Part shown: in pieces, positions 43,101 through 53,852 of the stretch
How the letters are laid out: each line of letters begins with the position of its first letter
How positions within the stretch are numbered: the stretch's first letter is position 1
Assembly (NCBI GenBank): GCA_030268105.1
Contig: BSDZ01000079.1
Span: forward strand, 1,307,501-1,371,500
Reading direction: 5' to 3'
Source: Volvox africanus
Lineage: Eukaryota; Chlorophyta; Chlorophyceae; Chlamydomonadales; Volvocaceae
Length of the DNA stretch: 64,000 bases
Program-made: the position numbers and the translations under genes
Notes under the pieces: model-generated
Database searches by the model: none
What the model was told of the DNA's origin: nothing
The model's input: only the letters and a program-made list of their open reading frames with translations

Positions 43101-45170
43101 ACCGTAGCAGCTGCGGGCTGCGCTATAGCCCCCTTAGGTACCTGTGGTACGTACGACGACATCGCCAGAAAGGTCTTACTGTCTCGAGGGACACCGTTGA
43201 CCAGCACATGGCCGCTGCACCCCGCTTGCTGAGGTACGGCAGCACGGGACATAGGCTGGGTCACCGATGCTACTGCCGGTTTCGGAGCATGCGGCTGCTG
43301 CTGCTGCTGCTGCGTTCCTTCGGGAACTGCCACCGCTCCCCTGAGCGCGAGGAGGTCGAGCAATGTGGATTTGCCTGATCAGTTAGGACGTGGGAGGGAG
43401 GAGGAGTCCGGAGGGGGAGGGCCGGGTGGGCAAGAGGAGAGGAGAGGTCAGCTGGAGACATGAGTGTTTATGAGTGCTGCATTTGGACCTGATGACGAGA
43501 GGTAAGCTGTGAGGACCTAAGGTTTAAGAGTGTCACTCTCCTCCTCCCGCTCCTCATCCGACTCACCCGCCCCTGATGGTCCGAGCAGCGCAGTGACTGC
43601 CCCCCCAGGCGCCCTCCCGCCCACGTCCCGCAACACGGGGGTCAACCCCCTGGGACCCGATACGACCAAAGTGATGGACCGCCACTCTAGAGTGACCTGT
43701 GGAGGGGGTGAGAGGGAGGACGTGGGGACAGGGGGAGCGGGGGAGAGGGGTAAGGCGAATACAGGGAGAGGGTGACAGGAGGACAGGGGGGCAGGAGGAT
43801 AGGGGGACAAGGGGACAGGAGGGCAGGGTTACAGGGGGGACAGGTTGGGAGTTTGTTAGATATTGCTGTGCCAGGGCCGTAGAAAGCAACTTACCTGTGC
43901 TGCTCTCGAGCCGTCCCCGCCCTCGCCACTAGCATCACCAACGTCATCCTCTCCATATCCTAATGCCGCCTCCAGTGCCGTCGACGTAGCATGCAGCTCC
44001 TCTGTGCTCGTGCTGTACCGTTTATGATTTCCCTGACTACCGGTGCGCAGAAAGCCGCCGTCCTCAACGTCGTCCTCTTCCTCCTTGCCAGTTGCCTTTC
44101 CAGCAGCTGCGCCGGAATGCCGCCTAGCTGCCGTGCCCGCCGCACCTGGAGGTGGGTCCGCATTCGCGCCAGCCTCACCACCCCGGCATTCTGCATCCGC
44201 CCACCCAACACCCAGGGGCACGAGTGGCACAAGGGGCGTTATCGCAACGGACACACACGCCCTGCAGATATTTATCAGTCAAGGGTATTGGAGGGTGCAT
44301 TCGTTTCAAGAGGCGAACACCTTATGTGACCTGATGGTGATAGGAGCTGGTGGCGTCATATGGTCTAATGGGTTCGGAGCCTGCTGATGTCTTCATAGGC
44401 TACTATGGCCAGGGATAGGGATCAGGAATCAAATAGGGATACGCTGATGCTCGATTCGCCGCCGAGCAGTTGCTTTTGATGCACGCAGAGCCACCGCTGG
44501 AAAGGAAAGATTGGTTATGCTGCTGTGTGGTGTCCTGTCCTGCAGGCGCGTTTTACCTTTCTGTTGCCGTCCCTGTAAGCAACCCGCCAACAGCAGCTTG
44601 AGGTTCAGCTTCCTGCAAAGAAATATAAAATTTAACCTAAGCAAGCAGATACCACAGTTTGAGACAGCTTGAAAAAGTGAGATCTTAAAAAGTGAGGAGG
44701 TGAGCAGTATAAGCATCTTACCCATCACAGTACCAATACGCGACAGTTTAACCGTGCATGCAAGGCAAGACGATGATAGGATTTAGGAGAAGACTCAGCA
44801 CGACAAGCCAAGAGGGCTCCACTGTTTTGCAGACTTACACCACAGACCGAAAGAAGAATGTTAATCCCATTTAAAATTCTAGCTGCGCATGTGGTTACGA
44901 AAATAAAAGACGGAGAAATCATTCGACGCCAGCAGGCGACCGCCTGCTGGTTTTCACCGCCTGACGGGCGCTGAATGTCGTCCTGCGTTACCTCTTGAGG
45001 CTTGGTATGTAAAGAAGTAGCCCATGAATCAGAAACATCGCCGCAAAAAGATGGCCAAAGATAAGCATGGGGACCCACAAGGCAACAATCGCGCCGCCGC
45101 TCTCCACATGCGACATTGCGTTCGCCACCTCCGGCGCCACGGGCGGTGGTGCAAACAGCGGGCCCGCCAT
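37154..45170 (-). CDS. ABCG half-transporter, copy A
   Basis: ABC transporter of the ABCG (White) subfamily: ATP-driven export, with the ATPase domain before the membrane domain. Exons: 45170-44992, 44261-43895, 43696-43567, 43374-43142, 42946-42712, 42489-42305, 42045-41086, 40623-40524, 40340-40202, 39766-39670, 39257-39158, 38370-38172, 37469-37154; total 3,240 nt (1,079 aa). An extra membrane helix (VALWVPMLIFGHLFAAMFLI) precedes the ATPase domain. Walker A is GPSGAGKST, the Q-loop [11 protein letters not shown], the signature LSGGERKR, Walker [11 protein letters not shown] with the D-loop SGLD, and the H-loop ASLHQP. A linker of about 225 residues rich in Ala, Gly and Thr separates it from the membrane domain ([17 protein letters not shown] onward). 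The start aligns with copy B (MAGP/MSGP). A 56-nt mini-exon (44612-44557) with an acceptor at 44191 gives another in-frame form. Substrate unknown. Confidence 0.88.
39511..39569 (+). repeat. 16-bp tandem repeat in an ABCG copy A intron
   Basis: Three or more copies of GTGTGTACGTTTGGAC followed by partial copies, inside the intron 39258-39669 of copy A. Copy B lacks it, consistent with free divergence of most introns. Confidence 0.85.
41911..43865 (-). repeat. Near-identical 1,955-bp block, copy A side
   Basis: Matches 50491-52445 at a constant offset of 8,580 bp with 13 substitutions and no indel (about 99.3% identity), counted by eye. It covers the whole ATPase domain (five exons, the last only in part) and the introns between them. 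Identity stops abruptly at both ends: inside the linker exon after the codons for WIMDL, and in the intron upstream of the VTLEWRS exon. Confidence 0.95.
44557..44612 (-). other. Candidate 56-nt alternative exon in ABCG copy A
   Basis: Flanked by a good acceptor (ttctttgcag) and a donor (gtaaaa). It would encode RKLNLKLLLAGCLQGRQQK. Joined to the first exon in phase and then to an acceptor at 44190/44191, it keeps the frame (ECRGGEAG follows). It is therefore a possible alternative to direct joining at 44261. Confidence 0.4.
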
Positions 45171-45822
45171 GGTATCCACTGTACCAGTATTAATGTGACG
45201 ATGGAGGCTTTCTTGATAGTATGTCGAAGAAGTACCGATACGAAGGGTAGCTGATGATGCCTTTAACTATGTGTCAGCAAGCTCTGAGACGCTGCTTTGA
45301 ACGAGAAGGGTTACTAGCGACCCGTGGGTCTTTCATTCAGTACACATGGATCATCGGCACGCGGGATTAGGGAACCCTGAAAGCGTGAACACATTTGAAT
45401 AAAACTTATTTCCTTAATACGTGTACTGCCCTTACAAGCATTGATCGAAGCAGCATTGATCGATCTGTGGTTGATTCGCCAACAAATTTGAGTTCACATG
45501 GGACAACACGAAATACTAATTCCTATTGAACATTGTAATAATTAACTGAAATAGGATGTGAGTAAAAAAATTGGATGCGACTCACTGATGATGGGGCCAA
45601 ACAACAAAGGTTAACCAATTTCTTTTAATGGTAAACCGCCGAAGGTCGTCCAAGGCCTATGGAAGTTGCAGCAGCGGGCCCTTTGCCATCACAAAGTGCT
45701 CTATTTTTAACTGAGCAATTCAATTCAAGCTTATGCCTGCGACTGGCACTGCAGTGAAGACCCGCAGGCGAAGACATGCGAAATTCGTCAAATAGCCCGC
45801 TGGTAACTGCTGGCGGGAATGC

Positions 45823-46347
45823 ATGCCATCCAAGTATCGGGGAAATCAACCGCAGGAATGCCGAGCTGAAATGTGCTTTACCCCTCTTGTGATATATCTC
45901 AAACGGAATTGTGCGCGCTTAGAGCTAAACGAAGTTGTATTTCTGGTCGCTGAACCTGACGGCCAGCTTTCTTGGACGGAGGTAGAAGGTTTCAAACGTT
46001 GTTCCAAGGTTGTAGGAGCAAGAGAACTTGCAACCGAACGCTGTGCACTTACTCATGTCAGACGGAACATTAGGAATGCAGAGATTGTTGCCACAGCACT
46101 GACCCTATCAACGGGGCAGCTCCTTAACGCAACCGCATTGTGCCCTGTTCCAGGGTTGTCTGCTAAAGAAATACATCAAATGAAATGTCTGATTTGGGTC
46201 GCGCTCGATGTGGATCACCGACCATCTCATCACCCCCTTGGCGTAAGGCACCCGCCGCCGGGCGTCTGCCCTCATACTAAACTTCCTTCTTACACATCAA
46301 CCAGTAACCCGAATGCCTTCGAACCTGCTCTGGTCAGTCTGGCTTAA
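45823..46347 (+). CDS. Hypothetical ORF, 174 codons, between ABCG genes
   Basis: An open frame on the strand opposite to both transporters. The translation has mixed composition (for example LELNEVVFLVAEPDGQLSWT) rather than low complexity, but no known motif, and codon use is not the G/C-ending type of the neighbouring exons. It could be chance or a relic. I do not recognise it. Confidence 0.2.
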   Translation: MPSKYRGNQPQECRAEMCFTPLVIYLKRNCARLELNEVVFLVAEPDGQLSWTEVEGFKRCSKVVGARELATERCALTHVRRNIRNAEIVATALTLSTGQLLNATALCPVPGLSAKEIHQMKCLIWVALDVDHRPSHHPLGVRHPPPGVCPHTKLPSYTSTSNPNAFEPALVSLA

Positions 46348-46397
46348 CATGCCATACGTGTACGTTAGTGAAGCAGAATCAAATCCAACTCAAACTT

Positions 46398-46402
46398 TTA
46401 CA
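46398..46402 (-). terminator. TGTAA polyadenylation signal (ABCG copy B)
   Basis: TTACA on the plus strand, i.e. TGTAA on the coding strand, 45 nt downstream of the stop codon at 46447-46449. Confidence 0.6.
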
Positions 46403-46446
46403 GTCCCCGTTGAACGTATATGCTCCTTGCCAACGTACAAAGCGCC

Positions 46447-49400
46447 CTAAACTTGTGTCTCAGGTCTGGCAGACTCCGTTCGCTCTCTCCACAACCCCGA
46501 CTTGCTGATGACCCGACGTGCTTGCAGCAGTAAGCCGCCACCAGCCGAGCCCTGCGCTCCCCGCCACTTCGCTGTAACTGCGCGGCGAAGGGCAATGTAC
46601 GTGAGCACGTGGATGCCCATCAGGTAGGAGAACAGGTAGCCCACTGTCACACCAGTTGAATCAGCCACACCGTAGTACGACAGAAGGCCGTTGGTGTTGA
46701 CGACGCAGGCACCGCTACGCATGTTCATGCCGTATCTGTACGACAGTCACCGCAGGGACGAAATAGGGCCCCGTATTTGTCCTCAAAAATGATCGGGTAC
46801 CTTTTCGTTCAGGGGTTATGAACGAACTGAAAGAGCATGGCGGGATTCGTGTCAATCATTAAGCAGTCCTTACCGTCCGGTGATGCGAAAGTGACATGGG
46901 AACCGCCCTGGGGGCACGAGTATGTGTCCGGTCTCCACTTTACCTACCCTTGTACGCTTATAATCGCGCATGTGTCATGTTACCGGTCGCAAATATGCTG
47001 GTGGTGAGTCCGGCCTCGCCAGGCCGTATACCCAGTGATACATCGCGCACTGGGAAGCTAGGAACCTAGGATGATTTCGGTTAAGATGCTGAAGATTGGG
47101 TAGCCGATTCAACCCGGCTAGGTAGCGGTAACCTCCAATACTGCTACAGTGGCTCAATCACATACACTAGCAAGTACGGCGCGGCGTGTTCTTGCTGAGT
47201 TGCAGGCCACAGAAAACCACCTAGGAGGATAATAAATTAAGACGGCGCACCGGAACATGGGTGAGGAAACAATAGGTGAGGGAGCGGATGAAAACACCGA
47301 CCCAAACTGGTCACGGGAGGCACGGGACGCACGGGACGGGGGACGGGCGGCACGGGACACGGGACGGGACGGGGCACGGCACAGAGGCACGGGACACGGG
47401 ACAGGACGGGACGGGACACGGAACAGAGGCGCGGGACGGGAGGCACGGGACACGGGACGGGACACGGGACGGGACGGGACACGGAACAGAGGCGCGGGAC
47501 GGGAGGCACGGGACACGGGACGGGGCACGGCACAGAGGCGCGGGACGGGACACGGGACACGGGACACGGCACAGAGGACACGGGAGACAAGACAGGGAGC
47601 TCAGTCTCAGCGAGGCTCAGCGAGCAACCAAACACAAGACAGGCTTAAGGGTCTGCTTAGGCAATATGTAAAGACGCACGTGTGCTCTCACTGAATGGCT
47701 CAACGCACCTGATTATGCTGAAGCGGGAGTTGGCGGGCAGGAACTGCGAGTACAGCCCGAGGGCGTCTGTGCCCATCATACCAGGGGAGCCCGGGGGGCC
47801 GCACTCGAAGGCGCGGTTGTGAAACTCGGCCCACATAAGGCCCCTCCAGGAGTGGTCCAGTGCCGAGATGGCGCGCAGGTGGCCAATCCAGGGGATGGAC
47901 AGCTTGACTACGGTTTTTTTCCGTACCAAGAAATGTACGGTATAAACACGTTTTCTTGTCAGATTTCGATCACACCATCGGTCCGGCCACAGATGGAAAA
48001 ACACGGGGCTGCTCAATCAGGGTACGACTAGAAAGATGATGTCATATTGCACTGAATTGCGTTGGATTGCAAAATCCTCGGGGGAGGGTACAAACTACGC
48101 AGAAAACTTTTAGGTATGCTTGCTTGATCTCTACATCCTCTGCTGCGAGTACAGTCCACAATATGACATTCCGTTTCACACACACACACGGACTCACACG
48201 GGGATTCGCATGCGCACTCGCACGCCCCCGGGAACTGTACGGCCACTGTGATGGCGGTTGTACTCACATGCGCCTAGGAACTGAGTGCTGAGCAGCAGGT
48301 TGAGCACGGAGAAGGCGACGGAAGCGCAGAAGGCGATGTCCTGGTTGGGTGAGAACACCACGGCGGCCTGCCAACAAATCCCCACAACAAATTCGAATAA
48401 GTGGTATCAGGTCAGGAATCCAAACACCACAGAATCCCTCACGTCCATAAGGCGGGTTTTTGTATTTATTGAATTTGAATAGATCTACGGCCGGGGCCAG
48501 GGCCGGGGCCGTGAGGCTCAAAGCCAATCCGATGAGAGGGCGTCAATTGATGATCAATCGACGATTATATTACTGTTATTCTGCTTTCTTTATTTGTCTC
48601 CGGCTTTCTGCATCTTGGGATTCATCACATCCGCAATCAGTGAGAGCTCCGAAGTACTAAGTGAAGGACAGAGGAAGAGCTGCCGGTATGGTGGTGCATA
48701 TCGGCCCCATGGGACATGGCCATGATGGCATGATGCAAGACGGCCCTAACATCAGGTGATATTTGACAGTTGGAAGTTGACAGCCCACCTGAACCCAGTG
48801 GAGGGAGATGAGTGACATCAGTACGGCGCACGTGGTATGGCGCGCCAAGGCCAGCACGTTGCTCCGCATGCCCAGCATGCCGTACCTGCCATACCCAGAA
48901 GCCCCTTTCAGTTACCCAGACAAAGAGCGCCGTGCTCTTGACGGATCGAATGGGCCTTAACAAGGAAGTGCTGTTTACGTCTTTAGGTTGGGATTTATGG
49001 GACTCACCCTATCCAGTCGAATGTGAGGGCGATGGCGATGTTGAGGGGGGCGGTGGCTGTCACCTTGGCTGCGTAGTATGCGGATGCCGCGTACAGCCCT
49101 CCCCCGCCCCCCCGGGCCGAGGCCTCCAGCAGGAAGAACCGCTTGTCTGAGGGGAAGCCGTCAAGGGGGAGGAGCAGGGGGGGGGGGAAGGGGAAACACC
49201 CAGCAGGAGTGGCAACATGAAGGTCAGTCACACTACATTGCACACAGATTTTAGAGCTCCTGACAACCCGAACCTCCGTTGCTTGGCCACATGAAGCCCA
49301 CCATTGACAGCTTACATCGCACGCCAGATATATAGCATGTTAAAAGACAATATTCTTTCCTGAATTCACTTGCTAGCCGTATGGATCCCTCGCCCCGTAC

Positions 49401-52400
49401 CCCGCCTCACAACCAGAACGCTATAAACGTCAGCTTTTCTAACGAACATGTCCGAGCTCAGCTAAGATATATACTCCGGCTCCTTTGGGTAATGTCACCC
49501 TGTCATTCCGCACCGGTGCCTCACCGGCAGCGAAGAGGCTCATGAAGACGAAGGGCATCACCAGGAAGAAGAAGACCAGCGCGAACAGAAGGGTGGAGCG
49601 CATGGCGATGCTGGAGGCGTCGTCCTGTTCAGGATTTAATTCAGGGTTTTTGCTAGGATAGCTTAATTAGGCACTGCTACGCGCCACTAAATGAGTGAAG
49701 GCACATGCCTCGAACTCCCCACGCACTGTCTGTGCGTTTGTTACAGATGTACGCGTTCGTTACAGACGACCAAACAGCCCGAACGACCTACCCGCAACCC
49801 ATATGTCAGGAAATTGGAGAACAAGCCGACCCAGACAAAGGTCAGCATCCTCCCCGCCACGTCTGCGGGGTTACGTGTCGCGATCAGCCACTCCCGCCAC
49901 ACCAACATGCGGTACTGACGGAACCAACGACCCCATGCCGCCGTCATCGCCGCTCGTGTAGGCAGTGGCGGCGACGGAGTCGCCGCCGTCACTCCCGCTG
50001 CCGTACCACTAGTCGATTCCAGGTCAGCAAACCGTACACCGGCGCTTCTGCGTCCCTCCTTGCCACTTTCATCTGACGACTTTGTTAACGATTTTGTCCA
50101 CGGCGCAGCCGTCTGTCGTGATGGCGGCAGCACATTGACGTAGTCCGGCACGCCAGCACTGATACCCGGTGCAGGTGGCGCCGCCAGTACGGCAGCGGCG
50201 AACGCGTCGGCGGCGGTATTCAGCTCTGCCAACGAGGCCATAACCTGCGGCCCGCTGCCTCTCTCGGACTCCGAGCTCATGACGCTGGCGCCGCCGTCGC
50301 TGCTAACCCTGGCTGCATGCAAGAGGCCACCGCAATAGTTCGTAATATGGGCCGTTGCTCCCGCCGCCGCCGCCGGCACCGCCAGTCCTATGCAGCTCGA
50401 ATTCCACATGACGTTTCCGTTGGGGGTGCTGCTGTTCAGGTCATGGCTGTTGTTGGTGGTGCCCTGAGTATCATTTGTTGCCAGCGCCACCAGGTCCATG
50501 ATCCAGTCTGATACGAGTCCATGGTGCTCGGGGCGGTAGCAGTACCCGAGACGGCCACCAAACCACGGCAGTAGCTCGAGGGGGGGGCCGCAGTACAGCA
50601 GACGACCGCGACCAAGTAGGACAACCTGAACAAGGGGACCCCGGGGGAGGCAGTCCGCGTGAAGGGGTACAAATCAGGTTAGGTGAGTTGCGAGTTGCCA
50701 CGGGCAACTTGCCACGGGCTGCATTAAGGTAATGTCGTATAAAACACGTCCAGGATTACACGACGACAGACTCCACCTCGGAACTGACCCGCCTATTCCA
50801 ACGTAACCTACTGACCCACGGGTCCTACTGACCCACTGACCTACACGTGCCGAGCCCGCTGGCCCACGGGTCCGCTTCCCCCACCTGATTGACCATGTCC
50901 CAGATGGCGGCCCGCGGCTGGTGCAGCGAGGCCACAACCGTCACCCCTCCCCGGGCGCCGCATCCTGTCGCCAGTGCCGCCACGTGCCCCATCACCACCG
51001 CGGCGGCGAACGAGTCCAGTCCGCTGGTGGGCTCGTCCAGCAACAGAACACGGGGACGGGACATAAGGCCTGAAAGAAGAGGGCGAACGCGTGGTGGCAT
51101 GGGTGGGGAGTTGTCGTGAGGTGGAGGGAGGGTGTGCCAAGAGATACCATACCGTCTGCCATCACCCGAAGCCGCATCGCAAAGCTGTGCTGTGCTGTGC
51201 TGTGCTGTGTGGTAGGACTCGTCGTAGCTTTAGATGTGCGGGGCTGGACCCCTCCATACCCACCGACACACACACAAGCGCATACACGCACCCTGGCCGA
51301 TGCTCAGTCTCTTCCTCTCCCCTCCGGACAGCCCCCTCAGCAGCAGACCCCCGGGCAGCACTCCGCCAATCATGGAGTTCAAGTGGGGGCCCAGACCCAG
51401 AGCAGTCGCCACCGCCTTGGCCCGCTCCGAAACCGCCTTCGGGTTGCACTGCGGCGGTTGCAGCACCAGCCGGCCGGTAAACAGCAGAGCCTCACGAACC
51501 GTTAGCTGCGGCAGGAAGGCATCCTCCTGCAAGGTACGGCGTGACACAACACGGTACGGCATGAAGAACTCACATGGGGCTGGGCGTTGCTAAGATGGCT
51601 AGGAAACAGATGTTTCAGAGTTGGCAGGGATGCCTTGCTCCAAGAGCTTTGGCGGCCAGCAAACACTCCGAACCAGCTGCACCGTAGCAGCTGCGGGCTG
51701 CGCTATAGCCCCCTTAGGTACCTGTGGTACGTACGACGACATCGCCAGAAAGGTCTTACTGTCTCGAGGGACACCGTTGACCAGCACATGGCCGCTGCAC
51801 CCCGCTTGCTGAGGTACGGCAGCACGGGACATAGGCTGGGTCACCGATGCTACTGCCGGTTTCGGAGCATGCGGCTGCTGCTGCTGCTGCTGCGTTCCTT
51901 CGGGAACTGCCACCGCTCCCCTGAGCGCGAGGAGGTCGAGCAATGTGGATTTGCCTGATCAGTTAGGACGTGGGAGGGAGGAGGAGTCCGGAGGGGGAGG
52001 GCCGGGTGGGCAAGAGGAGAGGAGAGGTCAGCTGGAGACATGAGTGTTTATGAGTGCTGCATTTGGACCTGATGACGAGAGGTAAGCTGTGAGGACCTAA
52101 GGTTTAAGAGTGTCACTCTCCTCCTCCCGCTCCTCATCCGACTCACCCGCCCCTGATGGTCCGAGCAGCGCAGTGACTGCCCCCCCAGGCGCTCTCCCGC
52201 CCACGTCCCGCAACACGGGGGTCAACCCCCTGGGACCCGATACGGCCAAAGTGATGGACCGCCACTCTAGAGTGACCTGTGGAGGGGGTGAGAGGGGGGA
52301 CGTGGGGAGAGGGGGAGCGGGGGAGAGGGGTAAGGCGAATACAGGGAGAGGGTGACAGGAGGACAGGGGGGCAGGAGGATAGGGGGACAAGGGGACAGGA

Positions 52401-53852
52401 GGGCAGGGTTACAGGGGGGACAGGTTGGGAGTTTGTTAGATATTGTCCTGCGAGGGTCTGCTACGGGGAGAGAGAGACTTAAGGTTGGGGTAAGCGAGGC
52501 ACTGAGGAATGTGGAGACGTTCGGGCCAGACATCAAATATGCAGGGACGAGAGAGGATGGAGGGGACCCGAGGTGACAGCTGGTAGCTGGAAAAGGTTTA
52601 GAACGCAGCCCGTGAAGTACCTTGTTCTGCTGGCATCCACCGTATACCGGGTGATTGTTGCGCAATTCGTTCTCCAGAGCCTTGGATGCAAAATACTCCA
52701 GTGCGCCCATGCCGCCGGTTCCCCCCTCCATGTCTTGATCGTGCTCCTCATCGCGGCCGCTTTCGGCGCCTCCTCCTCCTCCTCCTCCTCCTTTTCCATC
52801 TGCTCCTACTCCTTCTCCTACACTATTACCAACCACATCCTGCTGCTGTTGCGGTTCGCACCTTGACCGCCACCCATTCTGATCCGGAGCGGCGGCCGTG
52901 GTCGAAACACCTGCAATGTCGTACGCAGCGGTTATTGTATGAGAGCTCACTGCAAGCCAACATCAGGTTGAGCATATCACACCCGTACACACATAACACA
53001 TACACACACACGTACACTCAACACAACATAACACGCAAGGCCGGCGAAGTGAAATAAAATATTTGCCAACAAAAAATGCACAGCCTAACGGAATTGTTGG
53101 CCACAAAGCCGTAAGCTGTACTTCAACGTGAATATTACGTGAACTAGTAATGAGGTACATTGTCTTAGATATAGGCTGGAAGTCATGTGGATGGCATACA
53201 CAACAAACACACCGCTCAGGCCTTCTCACCCCTCCATGCGAAGGGACAGCAGCAGCAGCACAGCCAAAGGAGCTTCTCTCGCAGCACTCTGCAATTAAGG
53301 TATAGTGATACAGCGGGACTCTTTCTGCATGAAGCCACTAAAGATGCACCAAAAGTCGTTTCTTGGAAAGCACTTTAAACCACCGCACCGTTCTATCGCT
53401 GCTCTGCGTGGTACACATGACCATCTAGCCATGCGCACTAGGCGGTTGCCATAATGATCTCCTTCTCCCTGCCCTTCATGAAGCGAAGGGCGTAACATCC
53501 ATTCCTGGTTCGTTGTACGGTAGCTAATCCCGTACTGGATGTCGTATCCCGCACCTCACCGTTTGAGTCTGGGGATATACAGGAGCAACCCCCGGATCAA
53601 AAAGGCCGCCGAAAAAATGTGTCCGAACACCACCATCGGCACCCACAAAGCGAGGATGGGGCCGTTGGGTTCAACTCGCGATAGGGCGTCCGCCACGCCA
53701 AGTGGAATCAATGCCGGTGGCGGCCGCTGCATCACTGCCGCCGGGGCTCGGATTACAGCGCCCGTGAAATTCTCCAGCTGCACGAACACAGTGGGCCCGG
53801 TGATGTTGTGGGACGGGAAGACCGAGGAGGGGAAGGTGATGGGTCCTGACAT
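46447..53852 (-). CDS. ABCG half-transporter, copy B
   Basis: Tandem paralogue of copy A, same strand, with the same exon boundaries in the ATPase and membrane domains. Exons: 53852-53560; then about 52910 (or 52949)-52621; 52276-52147, 51954-51722, 51526-51292, 51069-50885, 50625-49792, 49624-49525, 49146-49008, 48885-48789, 48367-48268, 47907-47709, 46735-46447. The ATPase motifs are identical to copy A. The N-terminal part is longer and different ([15 protein letters not shown], a potential N-glycosylation site in SHNITGP), then the helix [20 protein letters not shown]. The region between that helix and the ATPase domain has poly-Gly and acidic runs unlike copy A. The link between the first two exons is out of phase, so a small exon is missing from this model. 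The linker exon is 278 codons against 320 in copy A. Different linkers and loops suggest diverged substrates or regulation; the ATPase motor is homogenised. Confidence 0.85.
47313..47590 (+). repeat. GGGAC/ACGGG-rich minisatellite in ABCG copy B intron
   Basis: Irregular tandem array built from ACGGGAC and ACAGAGGC(A/G)C modules, strongly G-rich on the plus strand, inside intron 46736-47708. It opens long false frames of Arg/Gly/Thr and Ser/Pro/Val type on both strands. Confidence 0.9.
50491..52445 (-). repeat. Near-identical 1,955-bp block, copy B side
   Basis: Partner of 41911-43865. Of the 13 differences, four fall in exons: three are synonymous and one changes Val (copy A) to Ala (copy B) in [16 protein letters not shown]. 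Nine fall in introns. The simple repeats inside (CTGTG pentamer, CA run) have equal copy number in both, also pointing to a very recent event. Confidence 0.95.

Larger units (their letters stand above)
45171..46446. other. Spacer between the two ABCG genes
   Basis: It must hold the promoter of copy A (minus strand) and the 3' end of copy B. TGTAA on the minus strand at 46402-46398, 45 nt past the copy B stop, is a good polyadenylation signal. The middle is AT-richer. A 174-codon plus-strand frame is listed separately. Confidence 0.5.

Noticed and set aside
47154..47694. Arg/Gly/Thr and Ser/Pro/Val repeat ORFs
   Set aside because: Produced by the G-rich minisatellite in an ABCG copy B intron.
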